A stretch of 64,000 bases of DNA from Ralstonia thomasii. Its GTDB lineage: Bacteria > Pseudomonadota > Gammaproteobacteria > Burkholderiales > Burkholderiaceae. The number at the start of each line of letters is the position of its first letter. Within the stretch, counting starts at the first letter, position 1. Shown piece after piece: positions 1 through 8,733 of this stretch. The stretch is taken from assembly GCF_958405895.1 (NCBI RefSeq), contig NZ_CATZAR010000001.1; one strand, given 5' to 3'. Under the pieces are notes generated by a model. It had not been told where the DNA came from, searched no databases, and saw only the letters and a list, made by a program, of their open reading frames with translations. A program made the translations under genes and the position numbers.

Positions 1-961
1 GCTTCAACGCTTCGTGCAGGACGTGCATGTCATCGCACGTGCCGCCTGACATGCAGTTGTCGCCGTGGTCGAGCAGCAGCACGGGGCCGCTGCCGGGGGC
101 GTGTGCCAACTTGGCCGCGCGCGCAATCGATTCGGTCAGCGGTTCAGAGCGGTAGACGAACCCTTCGCGGTCGGCCCAGATGGCATCGGCGATGCGTTGC
201 GCCGCGGCGTCGGCGGCATGCTTGTCGCCGTTGCCGACCACCACGACGGAAAGGCACGGGGCGGCAATGTCCGCCAGCCCGAATCCGGCCAGGATCGACA
301 CGGCCAGCATGCCGTCAGTCTCGGCCTGCTTGGCGAGCGCCACGGCGCGGTGCATCGCCCCTTCGTCGGTGCGGCTGCGCAGGGTGTGCGTGACCATCGG
401 CAGGCGGCGCCACGCGAGCACGGGGTTCGCGCGGCCGGCCAGCTTGTCGAACAGCAGGCGGCCGGCGTGCTCGCCGGTTTCGTACATGTCAACGTGCGGA
501 TACGTCTTGAAGCTGACTGCGATGTCGGCCAGGTCAATGAACTTCTGCGTGAGATTGCCGTGCAGATCCAGCGCGACGGCAATCGGCACGCCGGGCGCCA
601 CCGCGCGCAGGCGTTCGAGCAGATCGCCTTCGCCGTCGTCGCTGTTCTCGGCGACCATCGCGCCGTGCAGGTCGAGCATCAGCGCATCGCAGCCGGGTGC
701 AGCCGCGACGATGGCGTCGCACAGCGTGGTGTACGCCTCGGCAGCGACCCGTCCGCTGGGGTTCGCTCCGGCCACGACGGGCACGACGATTTCCGCGCCC
801 GCCGCCTCCGCCAGATCGATGAACGCACCGGCCGCCGTGCGCGTGCCCTTGGCGGCGCGGTACGCGTCGGCACCGTAGTGCGGATGGAACGATGCCAGCG
901 GCGTCGGCACCGGCGAGAACGTATTCGTCTCGTGATTGAAGCGGGCGATCAGGATGCGCAT
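1..961 (-). CDS. M81 family metallopeptidase (MlrC-like), 3' end outside window
   Basis: The gene reads leftward off the window edge, so about 320 N-terminal codons are visible and the C-terminus is missing. The N-terminus (MRILIARFNHETNTFSP) and the internal DLHGA, DLHGN and YPHVD motifs match the MlrC/DUF1485 family. These are zinc metallopeptidases named after the microcystin-linear-peptide hydrolase and often found beside amidohydrolases. It starts 19 bases after the carbamoylase stop and is the visible last gene of the leftward transporter operon. This suggests a cytoplasmic role in hydrolysing the imported amide-type compound. The family assignment is firm; the substrate is unknown. Confidence 0.85.
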   Translation of the reverse strand, partial: MRILIARFNHETNTFSPVPTPLASFHPHYGADAYRAAKGTRTAAGAFIDLAEAAGAEIVVPVVAGANPSGRVAAEAYTTLCDAIVAAAPGCDALMLDLHGAMVAENSDDGEGDLLERLRAVAPGVPIAVALDLHGNLTQKFIDLADIAVSFKTYPHVDMYETGEHAGRLLFDKLAGRANPVLAWRRLPMVTHTLRSRTDEGAMHRAVALAKQAETDGMLAVSILAGFGLADIAAPCLSVVVVGNGDKHAADAAAQRIADAIWADREGFVYRSEPLTESIARAAKLAHAPGSGPVLLLDHGDNCMSGGTCDDMHVLHEALK

Positions 962-980
962 GAGCGGTCGGGTGATGGTG

Positions 981-2234
981 TCAAACGCGGCCAGCGGCCT
1001 GGAGCATCGCGTGCAGCAGCACGTTGGCCCCGGCTTCCAGATGTTCGGGGCGGGCGTCTTCGATTTCGTTGTGGCTGATGCCGTCCTTGCACGGCACGAA
1101 GATCATCGCGGTGGGGGCCACACGCGCCAGATAGACCGCGTCATGGCCTGCGCCGCTGATCACGTCCATCTCCGACAACCCCAACTGCCGCGCGCCGCTG
1201 CGCACCGCGTTCACCAGCGTGGCGTCAAACGGCTGCGGCGGGAAGTAGACGACCTGGCGCAATGCGATGTCGATGCCGCTGCGTGTGCGCAACTCCGCCA
1301 CCGCCTCATGCAGTGCCGCATCCATGTCGGACAACATCGCGTCGTCAGCGGCGCGAAAGTCGATCGTCATCGACACTTGGCCGGGAATCACGTTGCGCGA
1401 ATCCGGATGCACGCTCAGGCAGCCCACCGTGGCCCGCGCGTGTGGCGGGCGCTCCAGCGCGATGCGGTTGGCAATGCCGACCAGCTCCGCCGCCGGCAGC
1501 AACGCATCGCGGCGCAGCTCCATCGGCGTGGGGCCGGCGTGCGCTTCCATGCCGGTCAAGACCACGTCGTACCAGCGCTGGCCGAGCGCGCCCGTCACCA
1601 CGCCGATCGTCGTGGCGTGCGCCTCCAGCACCGGCCCTTGTTCGATATGTGCTTCGAAATAGGCACCGACGGCTCGGCCGCCAACAGGCTCACTCCCCGC
1701 GTAGCCGATACTGCGTAGCGCCTCGCCCACGGCAACGCCGTCGCGGTCCTGCGCGGCCAGCACGGCGTCCAGCGCAAACTCGCCGATGAACGCGCCGGAG
1801 CCCATCATCACCGGCACGAAGCGCGAACCTTCTTCGTTGGTCCACACGGCCACTTCGATGGGCGCTTCCGTTTCGATGCCCGCATCGTTGAGCGCGCGCA
1901 CCACCTCGATGCCGGCGAACACGCCGTAGTTGCCGTCGAACTTGCCGCCGGTCGGCTGCGTGTCGATATGGCTGCCGGTCATCACCGGCGGCAGTGCATT
2001 GTTGCGGCCGGGGCGGCGCGCGAAGAGGTTGCCGATCGCGTCCACGCGTACGGTGCAGCCAGCGGCTTCGGCCTGCGCAACAAAGAAGTCGCGGCCCTGC
2101 CGGTCGAGATCCGTCAGCGCAAGGCGGCGCACGCCGCCCTTGGGCGTGGCGCCGATGCGCGCCTGCTGCATGAGCGTGTCCCACAGACGTGCGCCGTTGA
2201 CGCGCAAAGTGGTATCGAGTTGGGTGGTCGTCAT
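981..2234 (-). CDS. Zn-dependent amidohydrolase, hydantoinase/carbamoylase family (M20)
   Basis: This 417-residue cytoplasmic enzyme belongs to the M20-type family that includes N-carbamoyl-L-amino-acid hydrolase, beta-ureidopropionase and allantoate amidohydrolase. Metal-site motifs are in order: GSHIDTQPTGGKFDGNYGV near residues 88-106, NEEGSRF near 134, EAHIEQGP near 191, and a C-terminal GAGHDA followed by CKDGISHNE. The length is normal for the family. It lies 11 bases after livF and before the M81 peptidase, so the operon imports and then hydrolyses a compound with a carbamoyl or amide group. Which family member it is cannot be decided from sequence alone. Confidence 0.88.
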   Translation of the reverse strand: MTTTQLDTTLRVNGARLWDTLMQQARIGATPKGGVRRLALTDLDRQGRDFFVAQAEAAGCTVRVDAIGNLFARRPGRNNALPPVMTGSHIDTQPTGGKFDGNYGVFAGIEVVRALNDAGIETEAPIEVAVWTNEEGSRFVPVMMGSGAFIGEFALDAVLAAQDRDGVAVGEALRSIGYAGSEPVGGRAVGAYFEAHIEQGPVLEAHATTIGVVTGALGQRWYDVVLTGMEAHAGPTPMELRRDALLPAAELVGIANRIALERPPHARATVGCLSVHPDSRNVIPGQVSMTIDFRAADDAMLSDMDAALHEAVAELRTRSGIDIALRQVVYFPPQPFDATLVNAVRSGARQLGLSEMDVISGAGHDAVYLARVAPTAMIFVPCKDGISHNEIEDARPEHLEAGANVLLHAMLQAAGRV

Positions 2235-2245
2235 GATGTGTGCGT

Positions 2246-2962
2246 TTAAGCGGCCAGACCGACGCCAAGGTAGCGGTCCTTGATGGCGTCGTCGGCGCGG
2301 AAGGCTTCGTTGGTACCGCTGTAGACCACGCGGCCCTGTTCGATGATCACGTGGCGATCGGCGAGCTGCGTGCAGACTTCAAGATTCTGTTCGACAAGCA
2401 GGATGGACACGCCCGCCTGCTTGATGACTTTCAGCTGCGCGACGATCTCTTCCACGATGACGGGGGCCAGACCTTCGACCGGCTCGTCGAGCATCAGCAG
2501 GCGCGGGTGGTTCATCAGCGCGCGGCCGATGGCCAGCATCTGCTGCTCGCCACCGGACAGGTTGGCGCCGCCATTGCGCCGCCGCTCATGCAGACGCGGG
2601 AAGATGCGGTAGATGTCAGCCAGCTGCCACGGAGAATCCCGCCGCGCGCCGAGCTTCAGGTTCTCCTCCACCGTCAGCAGCTTGAAGATGCCGCGATGCT
2701 CCGGCACCAGGCACAAGCCCTGCGCGGCAATGCGATGCGGCGGCGGCCCAGCGATGTCCTTGCCGCGAAAGCGCACTTGCCCGCCGCGCGGCGTGACGAC
2801 GCCGGCAATCGTCTTCAGCGTGGTCGATTTTCCGGCGCCATTGCGGCCGAGCAGCGTCACGAGTTCGCCCTCGCCCACCGTGAGCGCCACGCCCTGCAGC
2901 ACGTGGCTCTTACCGTAATAGCCGTGGAGGTCTGCAACGTCGAGAATCGCCGTCGTCGTCAT
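2246..2962 (-). CDS. livF: Branched-chain amino acid/amide-type ABC transporter ATP-binding protein (LivF)
   Basis: This 238-residue ATPase has the Walker A motif GRNGAGKST, the signature LSGGEQQML and a Walker B ending LMLDEP. Its length and the ending (KDRYLGVGLAA) fit LivF rather than LivG. The start overlaps the end of livG by four bases (ATGA), indicating translational coupling. It should pair with LivG to energise the LivHM permease. The downstream amidohydrolases suggest an amide or ureide substrate rather than a branched-chain amino acid (inference). Confidence 0.92.
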   Translation of the reverse strand: MTTTAILDVADLHGYYGKSHVLQGVALTVGEGELVTLLGRNGAGKSTTLKTIAGVVTPRGGQVRFRGKDIAGPPPHRIAAQGLCLVPEHRGIFKLLTVEENLKLGARRDSPWQLADIYRIFPRLHERRRNGGANLSGGEQQMLAIGRALMNHPRLLMLDEPVEGLAPVIVEEIVAQLKVIKQAGVSILLVEQNLEVCTQLADRHVIIEQGRVVYSGTNEAFRADDAIKDRYLGVGLAA

Positions 2963-3729
2963 GCCTTGCCTCCCGTGATCATGTTGCCGAGATACGCGGC
3001 GCGCACGCGCGGATCCGCCCGCACGGCATCGGGCGTGCCCTCCATGAGCACCTTGCCCTGCTGCATGACGGTGATCATGTCGGAGATGTCCATCACGATG
3101 TCCATGTTGTGTTCGATCAGCACGACCGTGTGATCCTGCGCCAGGCCGCGAATGAGCGCCTTCATGGCGGGCAGGTCGTCCACGCCCATGCCGGAGGTGG
3201 GTTCATCCAGGAAGATCGCGCGCGGGTTGGCGGCCAGCGCCATGCCCACTTCCAGCCGGCGCTGCTGGCCGTGCGAAAGGACGGCGGCCGGCGTGTCGGC
3301 CAGGCGCGGCAATTCAAGCCGATCGAGCACGCGGTCGACCGTGTCGGCGCAGGCCAGCTCGCCCTGCGGCAGGCGCCAGCCGTGCAGGGCACGACGCGGC
3401 GTGGTGCCGAGTGCGGCGAGGCGCAGGTTCTCACGCACGGAAAGGCTCGGGAACAGGCTCGTCACCTGGAACGAACGCGCAATGCCACGCTGCACACGCT
3501 GGTAGTCGGCTTCACGCGTCACGTCGTGGCCATCGAAAACGATGGTGCCGCTGGTGATCATGCGTGTGCCCGTGAGCATGTGGAACAGTGTGGTCTTGCC
3601 TGCGCCGTTGGGGCCGATGACGGAGTGGACCGTGCCGGGCATCACACGCAGATCGACGCCGCCCAGTGCGGTGAATTTGCCGTACTGCTTGACGATGCCG
3701 GTGGCCTGGAGGATGGGGGTGGTGGTCAT
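2959..3729 (-). CDS. livG: Branched-chain amino acid/amide-type ABC transporter ATP-binding protein (LivG)
   Basis: This 256-residue ATPase carries Walker A GPNGAGKTT, a LivG-type signature LSHGQQRRLEV and Walker B IFLDEPTSGM. The open frame extends far upstream without a stop, but the start at MTTTPILQATG is set by the four-base overlap with the livM stop and by family length. It is coupled at both ends, with livM before and livF after. It forms the second nucleotide-binding subunit of the transporter. Confidence 0.92.
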   Translation of the reverse strand: MTTTPILQATGIVKQYGKFTALGGVDLRVMPGTVHSVIGPNGAGKTTLFHMLTGTRMITSGTIVFDGHDVTREADYQRVQRGIARSFQVTSLFPSLSVRENLRLAALGTTPRRALHGWRLPQGELACADTVDRVLDRLELPRLADTPAAVLSHGQQRRLEVGMALAANPRAIFLDEPTSGMGVDDLPAMKALIRGLAQDHTVVLIEHNMDIVMDISDMITVMQQGKVLMEGTPDAVRADPRVRAAYLGNMITGGKA

Positions 3730-4697
3730 GCGCGCTCCTCCTGCACCGCCGGTGCGTGACGCAGTGCGCGCACACGCTGCCACAGCTTCTGCCCGAGCCC
3801 GAACAGCCCGCGCTGCATGAACAGGCTCACTGCGATCAGCAGGAAGCCGAGCAACATGAGCCAGCGCGGCCACAGGCTTGAGAGCCAATCCGACAGCAAC
3901 ACATAGAACGCCGCACCCAACACCGAGGCAAACACGTTGCCCGTGCCGCCGATGACGGTCATCACCAGAATCATTTCGCTGACGTGGTAGTCGATATTGG
4001 CCAGCGGCGCGATGCCCGTGAGCATGGCGTGCAGGGCGCCGGCCAGCCCTGTCACCGCACCGGAGATGACAAACGCCAGCAGCTTGAATGCGCGCACGTT
4101 GTAGCCGACGGCGAGCGCGCGCTCTTCGTTGTCGCGAATGGCCAGCAGCGTGCGGCCAAACACCGATTCCGTCACACGCTGCACGAGGAAGAACACCACG
4201 AGAAACAGCGCCGCGACAAACGCGTAGAACGCCCACGGCGACGCCGCAAATGCCGGACGCGGAATATCGAGCAGGCCGTTATCGCCGCCTGTGAGCGACG
4301 GCGTGGTGTAGGCCAGGAAATAGAACATCTGCGAGAAGGCCAGCGTCAGCATGACGAAGTACGTGCCGCGCTGGCGGATGGCGAACCAGCCGACCACCGC
4401 CGCCACGACCGCGCCCACCACCACGGCCAGAACAAGCGCCACCGGCATCGGCAGCGCGAGTTGCGTGAGGCCGATACCCGCGGCATAGCTGCCGAGCCCG
4501 AAGAAGATGCCTTGCCCGAACGACAGCAGCCCCGTGTAACCGAGTAGCACGTTGCAGGCCATCACGGCCATCGCGTAGACGAGCACTTCGGTGGCCAACG
4601 TGCCGGACGTCAGCACCAGCGGCAACAGCAACGTCACGCCCAGCGCCAGCCACCAGAAGCGCTGACGCGAAATTCCATGGAATGCGGCTTGCATCAT
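3726..4697 (-). CDS. livM: Branched-chain amino acid/amide-type ABC transporter permease (LivM)
   Basis: This inner-membrane permease has 323 residues, about nine hydrophobic segments and the conserved core NVLLGYTGLLSFGQGIFFGL followed by the LAIRDNEERA cytoplasmic loop typical of LivM. Two ATG codons are adjacent. The first overlaps the livH stop as ATGA, giving the chosen start, and the second would remove one residue. It forms the transport channel with LivH. Confidence 0.92.
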   Translation of the reverse strand: MMQAAFHGISRQRFWWLALGVTLLLPLVLTSGTLATEVLVYAMAVMACNVLLGYTGLLSFGQGIFFGLGSYAAGIGLTQLALPMPVALVLAVVVGAVVAAVVGWFAIRQRGTYFVMLTLAFSQMFYFLAYTTPSLTGGDNGLLDIPRPAFAASPWAFYAFVAALFLVVFFLVQRVTESVFGRTLLAIRDNEERALAVGYNVRAFKLLAFVISGAVTGLAGALHAMLTGIAPLANIDYHVSEMILVMTVIGGTGNVFASVLGAAFYVLLSDWLSSLWPRWLMLLGFLLIAVSLFMQRGLFGLGQKLWQRVRALRHAPAVQEERA

Positions 4698-5551
4698 CCC
4701 CTCCCCAGCAGGCCGTGCGGGCGCAGCAGCAGCACAGCTGCCATCGCCACGTAGATCATCAGCCGTGCGCCCTCGGGCCACAGCGTGCTCATCAGGCTCT
4801 GCACGATGCCGACCAGCAGGCCGCCGACCAGCGCCCCCGCAAAGCTGCCCATGCCACCCACCACCACGACCACGAAGGCGACGCCGAGGGCCTCCACGCC
4901 CATGAAGGGCTCCGCGCCGCGAATGGGCGCAGCCAGCACACCGGCCACCGCCGCGGTCGCCGCGCCCAGTGCAAACATCAAGCTGAACAGGCGGAATACG
5001 TTGATGCCGAGCAGCGACACCATCTCGGTCGATTCGCTCCCCGCGCGCACGGCGCTTCCCAGCCGCGTGCCCTCCAGCAGCCACCACAGCCCGAGCGCCA
5101 GCACGGCGGTAAAACCGATCACGAACAGCCGGTACTTCGGATAGACGAAATCGCCCCACATCACCACGCCCTGCAATGCATCGGGCGCTGGCACGTCCAC
5201 GCCCAGCGGCCCCCACGCCACGATGATGAGTTCCTGCACCACCAGCGCCAGCCCCACCGTGACGACGATGTGGAATTCGTGCGCCTGCGCATACACGTGC
5301 CGCAGCAGCACCTTCTCCGTCACCCACGCCAGCGCGCCGATGACGAGGGGCGCGAGCACAAGCGCCAACCAGAAATCCATGCCCATCTGCAGGGCCTGAA
5401 AGCACAGATACGCGCCCAGCGCATAAAACGCGCCGTGGGCGAAATTGACGAAGCGCAACAGCCCGAAGATGATCGACAGCCCTACCGCCAGCAGGAAGTA
5501 GAGCATGCCGATCCCCACGCCGTTGACGACCTGGAGCAGGTAGACGTTCAT
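4694..5551 (-). CDS. livH: Branched-chain amino acid/amide-type ABC transporter permease (LivH)
   Basis: This 285-residue permease has multiple membrane segments and the LivH signature region (GLSIIFGLLRFVNFAHGAFY near residues 24-43). It follows the binding-protein gene after an 80-base gap containing a strong stem-loop and overlaps livM by four bases. Gene order (binding protein, H, M, G, F) is the standard one for the HAAT family of ABC importers. Confidence 0.92.
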   Translation of the reverse strand: MNVYLLQVVNGVGIGMLYFLLAVGLSIIFGLLRFVNFAHGAFYALGAYLCFQALQMGMDFWLALVLAPLVIGALAWVTEKVLLRHVYAQAHEFHIVVTVGLALVVQELIIVAWGPLGVDVPAPDALQGVVMWGDFVYPKYRLFVIGFTAVLALGLWWLLEGTRLGSAVRAGSESTEMVSLLGINVFRLFSLMFALGAATAAVAGVLAAPIRGAEPFMGVEALGVAFVVVVVGGMGSFAGALVGGLLVGIVQSLMSTLWPEGARLMIYVAMAAVLLLRPHGLLGRG

Positions 5552-5584
5552 TGCGTTGACCGAAATGGCACTCAGGAAGACAGG

Positions 5585-5614
5585 CGCCCGCGCTTCAGTG
5601 GCCGAAGGCGGGCG
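5585..5614 (-). other. Stem-loop between binding-protein gene and livH
   Basis: Seven-base arms CGCCCGC (5585-5591) and GCGGGCG (5608-5614) are perfectly complementary. An inner CTTC/GAAG pair extends them beyond a single bulged base. No U-tract follows on the transcribed strand, so it is more likely an RNA-stabilising hairpin that raises binding-protein yield over the permease genes than a full terminator (inference). Confidence 0.5.
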
Positions 5615-5631
5615 AGCGGCAGATCAGACCC

Positions 5632-6831
5632 TCAGGCCAGCTTGCACTGCGTCTGTTCGACCGGCAGGAACGCCTTGCCGACGGCGACCACCTCGGCAAA
5701 GTCGTCCTTGTCCTTCATGCGGTTCTTGGGCTTGCCCTTGAGCAGGTAGTAGTTCTTGAGCACCTGGTGGTCGGCCGCGCGAATTTCTTCGGGGCCCGTC
5801 AGGCCGTCGTACTTCATGCCCTGCAGCGCGGCAATCACGGCCTTCGGATCGGCGCTGCCGGCCTTGGCCATTGCGTCGAGCAGGATCTTGGTGCAGGTGT
5901 ACGAGCCTGCCAGGCTGTAGTTCGGGTTGGTCTTGAACGCCGCCTGCGTGCGCTTGACCAGATCGCGGTTGGCGGGCGTATCCACGTCGTGCCAGTACTG
6001 CGCGCCGAAGTACACGCCATCGCACAGGTCGGCGCCGAGCGATTCGAACTGCTCCAGGCCAGACGCCCACGCCACCAGGATCGTCGTGTTCTTCTTCATG
6101 CCGAAACTCACCGCCTGGCGCAGCGTGTCGGACGATTGCGAACCGAAGTTCAGGATCAGCAGCACGTCGGGCTTGGCGGCCATCGCGTTGGTCAGGTAGC
6201 CGCTGAATTCCTTCTCGGTGAGCGCGTGATAGCTGTTGCCCACATGCTCGATGCCCTTTTCCTTGAAGATGTTCTTGGCCGCCGAAAGCAGCCCGTCGCC
6301 AAACACGTATTGCGGCGTGATGGTGTACCAGCGCTTGGCCTTGGGCATCGACTCGATGAGCGGGCGCACGGTGCGCTCGATGGCGCCGTATGTGGGCACC
6401 GACCAGCGGAAGGTCGCGCGGTTGCAGTCCTTGCCGGTAATTTCATCGGCGCCCGCGGTCGTGATGAACACCCCGCCGAACTTCTCCGCCTCCTTGCCCA
6501 TGGCCAGCGATTCGGAAGACAGGATGCCGCCCGCGAAATAGCGCGCGTTCTTCTGCTGCGCGAGTTCCTGGACCTTGCGCACGGCCGTGGCTGGCTTGCC
6601 CTCGGTGTCGAGCACGCTATACGCCAGCGGCCGGCCGAGCACCTTGCCGTATTGCTCCACGGCCAGCTTCATGCCGAGGTCGGCAAACTTGCCATTGGCA
6701 GCGAACGGACCGGACATCGGCACCGGGCAGCCGAGTTCGATGGCATCGGCCGCAAACGCAGAACGGGCCTGCAGCACCGACGCAGGCACGGCGGACAGCG
6801 CCGCCAGTTTGAGCAAATCTCGACGATTCAA
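5632..6831 (-). CDS. ABC transporter substrate-binding protein, HAAT family, Tat-type signal, TTG start
   Basis: This periplasmic receptor of the livHMGF transporter has 399 residues if started at the TTG codon at 6829-6831. That codon has a perfect AAGGAG six bases upstream (6838-6843) and places a twin-arginine signal (NRRDLLKLAALSAVPASV) at the very N-terminus, cleaved near AFA-AD. An upstream in-frame start would bury this signal behind 17 residues. The body is a type I periplasmic-binding fold (VPMSGPFAANGKFADLGM, then FVWSVPTYG-like region). It is first in the leftward operon and divergent from the GntR regulator. The ligand is probably an amide- or ureide-type compound, judged from the downstream hydrolases. 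Confidence 0.85.
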   Translation of the reverse strand: MNRRDLLKLAALSAVPASVLQARSAFAADAIELGCPVPMSGPFAANGKFADLGMKLAVEQYGKVLGRPLAYSVLDTEGKPATAVRKVQELAQQKNARYFAGGILSSESLAMGKEAEKFGGVFITTAGADEITGKDCNRATFRWSVPTYGAIERTVRPLIESMPKAKRWYTITPQYVFGDGLLSAAKNIFKEKGIEHVGNSYHALTEKEFSGYLTNAMAAKPDVLLILNFGSQSSDTLRQAVSFGMKKNTTILVAWASGLEQFESLGADLCDGVYFGAQYWHDVDTPANRDLVKRTQAAFKTNPNYSLAGSYTCTKILLDAMAKAGSADPKAVIAALQGMKYDGLTGPEEIRAADHQVLKNYYLLKGKPKNRMKDKDDFAEVVAVGKAFLPVEQTQCKLA

Positions 6832-7186
6832 AGCGCACTCCTTGGGGTTCGTGTATGGGACACAACAAGCGCCTGGAGCCACCTGCGGCGGCCTCCTCCT
6901 AGCCTGACCGGCGAGGTTTTTCGCCGACGGTAGCGTCGAGCAAGAACCAGACCGGTTTCTTATATTTGTTATGATAAATAGGCAAAATCATCATAGAATC
7001 CGCCTCCACGCTGCGTCAACGACGACGAAGTCGGTGTTTACGCCAAGGTGTGTGGGATTGAGGTGCCGGGCGACGATGCGGGAATGCGGTGCGTACGCAC
7101 GATCGAAGGGCATGCATGCACCACCTCGGGCAGCCCGGGCGGCACAAGCTCGCAGTTAGAATGCGCGCAACTAGGAACGGACATCC
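6832..7186. promoter_or_regulatory. Divergent control region between ABC operon and GntR regulator
   Basis: This 355-base region holds no gene. It contains an unusually AT-rich island at about 6956-6995 with the perfect odd palindrome TTATGATAA at 6969-6977, a plausible core of a GntR/FadR operator or a -10 region. A weak -24/-12-like element with a good TTGCT half lies at 6939-6954 on the minus strand, but its -24 half is poor. Nothing else was recognised. Confidence 0.4.
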
Positions 7187-8035
7187 ATGGCCACACTCGG
7201 AGCAGGCAAGACGGCGTCGATCGGCATTCGCAAGCAGAAGCGCGCCGACCTCGTTGCCGAAGAACTCAAGCGGCTGATCACGCAGCGCAACCTCAAGCCT
7301 GGCGACAAACTCCCGCAGGAGGTCAAGCTGCAGGAGACCTTCGGGGTGAGCAAGGGCACCATCCGCGAGGCGCTCAAGTCATTGGAGGTACAGGGCCTGG
7401 TGAGTGTGAGCACGGGCCCCGCCGGCGGCGGCACCATTGTCGAGGTGCCACTGGACCGCACGTTCCAGCTCATGCAGAACTATCTGTTCTTCAAGGACAT
7501 CGGCATTGCAGACGTCTACACCGTGCGCCGTCTGCTGGAGCCTGAACTGGCCGCGGGTGCGGTGCCGCATCTGACCGAAGATGATTTCCACGCGCTTGAG
7601 CACACCATCGACCTGTGCGACCCAGCGTCGACCAAAGCCGCTGCGCCGCTCGACCAGCGTCAGGAAGACCTGAGCTTTCACGACATCCTGGCCGCGGCCA
7701 ATCCCAATCCGATGCTGCGGTTCTGCTGCGAGCTGATCAACGAAATGATTCGGCAGCTTGTGGTGTTCGGCAACGAAACCTCGCCGAAGGACCATGCCAA
7801 GTTCGGCGCGTCCAACGTCAAGTTCCACCGGCAGATTCTGGATGCGGCCCGCGCGCGCGACGCCGACACCGTGCGCACACTCATGAGCACGCACATGGAA
7901 GACTGCACGCATCACGTCACGCGCATGAAGGGCCGCGTTCACGGCCGCCTCGTGCTCGATTCCGAGATGCCGCGCCGCCATCGGCCGCTGATCGACGATC
8001 ACGACGACAGCGACCACAGCGACGACGGCGCGTGA
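7187..8035 (+). CDS. GntR family transcriptional regulator, FadR subfamily
   Basis: This 282-residue regulator has an N-terminal winged helix (residues about 20-85, with LKPGDKLPQEVKLQETFGVS and a GTIREALKSLEVQGLV recognition region). A C-terminal helical FCD ligand-binding domain follows (about 105-240, with the E-x-H-style pattern FHDILAAANPNPML and later KFHRQILDA). The last 30 residues are a His/Asp-rich tail (DDHDDSDHSDDGA), which is unusual and might bind metal or be disordered. It is divergent from the transporter operon and most likely controls it. The four-base gap to the convergent cyanase gene is very tight. Confidence 0.88.
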   Translation: MATLGAGKTASIGIRKQKRADLVAEELKRLITQRNLKPGDKLPQEVKLQETFGVSKGTIREALKSLEVQGLVSVSTGPAGGGTIVEVPLDRTFQLMQNYLFFKDIGIADVYTVRRLLEPELAAGAVPHLTEDDFHALEHTIDLCDPASTKAAAPLDQRQEDLSFHDILAAANPNPMLRFCCELINEMIRQLVVFGNETSPKDHAKFGASNVKFHRQILDAARARDADTVRTLMSTHMEDCTHHVTRMKGRVHGRLVLDSEMPRRHRPLIDDHDDSDHSDDGA

Positions 8036-8039
8036 CGGT

Positions 8040-8483
8040 TCAGTAAGTCTTGTAGGGCAGGAACTTGCCGCTCATGACGATGCGCACGCGATCGCCCTTC
8101 GGGTCGGGCTCGCGGGTGAGGTCCATGTTGAAGTCGATCGCGCTCATGATGCCGTCGCCAAACTCTTCGTGGATGAGCGCCTTGAACGTCGTGCCGTACA
8201 CGCTGATGAGTTCGTAGAAACGGTAGATCAGCGGATCCGTTGGCACTGCCGTGGGAAGCGAGCCCTTGTACGGCGTCACCTGCAGCAGCGCGATGGCCTC
8301 TTCGGACAGCTCCAGCGCCGCGCCCACGGCATGCGCCTGCGCTGCAGTCAGCGTCATCTGGCCGAGCAGCGCAGCGGTGCTCCATTCCTTGCTGTGGCCG
8401 ATGACCTCGGCCAATTGCGTCCACGTCAATTGCTTCTTGATCTTCTGCAGGACGATCATTTCGGTCACATCTTCGCGTTGCAT
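8040..8483 (-). CDS. cynS: Cyanate hydratase (cyanase)
   Basis: This 147-residue enzyme converts cyanate and bicarbonate to carbamate and CO2, and carbamate then breaks down to ammonia. The C-terminal catalytic domain is well conserved (PTDPLIYRFYELISVYGTT, then HEEFGDGIMSAIDF), including the family's active Arg, Glu and Ser. The N-terminal half is a helix-turn-helix-like domain as usual. The start at MQREDVTEM has an AAGGTG box. Cyanate arises from carbamoyl compounds, so its place beside a carbamoylase operon is metabolically sensible, although it is not in the same transcription unit. Confidence 0.93.
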   Translation of the reverse strand: MQREDVTEMIVLQKIKKQLTWTQLAEVIGHSKEWSTAALLGQMTLTAAQAHAVGAALELSEEAIALLQVTPYKGSLPTAVPTDPLIYRFYELISVYGTTFKALIHEEFGDGIMSAIDFNMDLTREPDPKGDRVRIVMSGKFLPYKTY

Positions 8484-8663
8484 ATCGGCACCTTCGATGG
8501 GTTGAGGAAACGGCGCGCAGCATAAGCAAGGTGGATGCCATGCACGCAGTTCAGCGCCCGTGGCGACGCTTGCGCCCGATGTAAAAATTTCCGCATCGCA
8601 ACATACGTCCGGCAACCGTTTCAACGCGTTGTGGGTACAACTCGAACTAGGGCAAACCCCGAG

Positions 8664-8681
8664 ATTGACAGCGCTGTCAAT
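8664..8681. promoter_or_regulatory. LacI-type operator O1, overlapping a consensus -35 box
   Basis: ATTGACAGCGCTGTCAAT is a perfect 18-bp palindrome with the central CG of LacI/GalR-family sites. Its left arm contains a consensus -35 TTGACA (8665-8670). At 17-bp spacing, CATTCT (8688-8693) is a weak -10 candidate. Repressor binding here would block the oprB-xylFGH promoter. Confidence 0.7.
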
Positions 8682-8733
8682 TGTGGCCATTCTTGCGTCC
8701 GTCGGCACCACCACACGATTCCGAAGAGAACGC

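Noticed and set aside
6939..6954. Sigma-54-like promoter for the amide-transporter operon
   Set aside because: The -12 half TTGCT is good but the -24 half keeps only three of six core bases, and no sigma-54 activator is adjacent.
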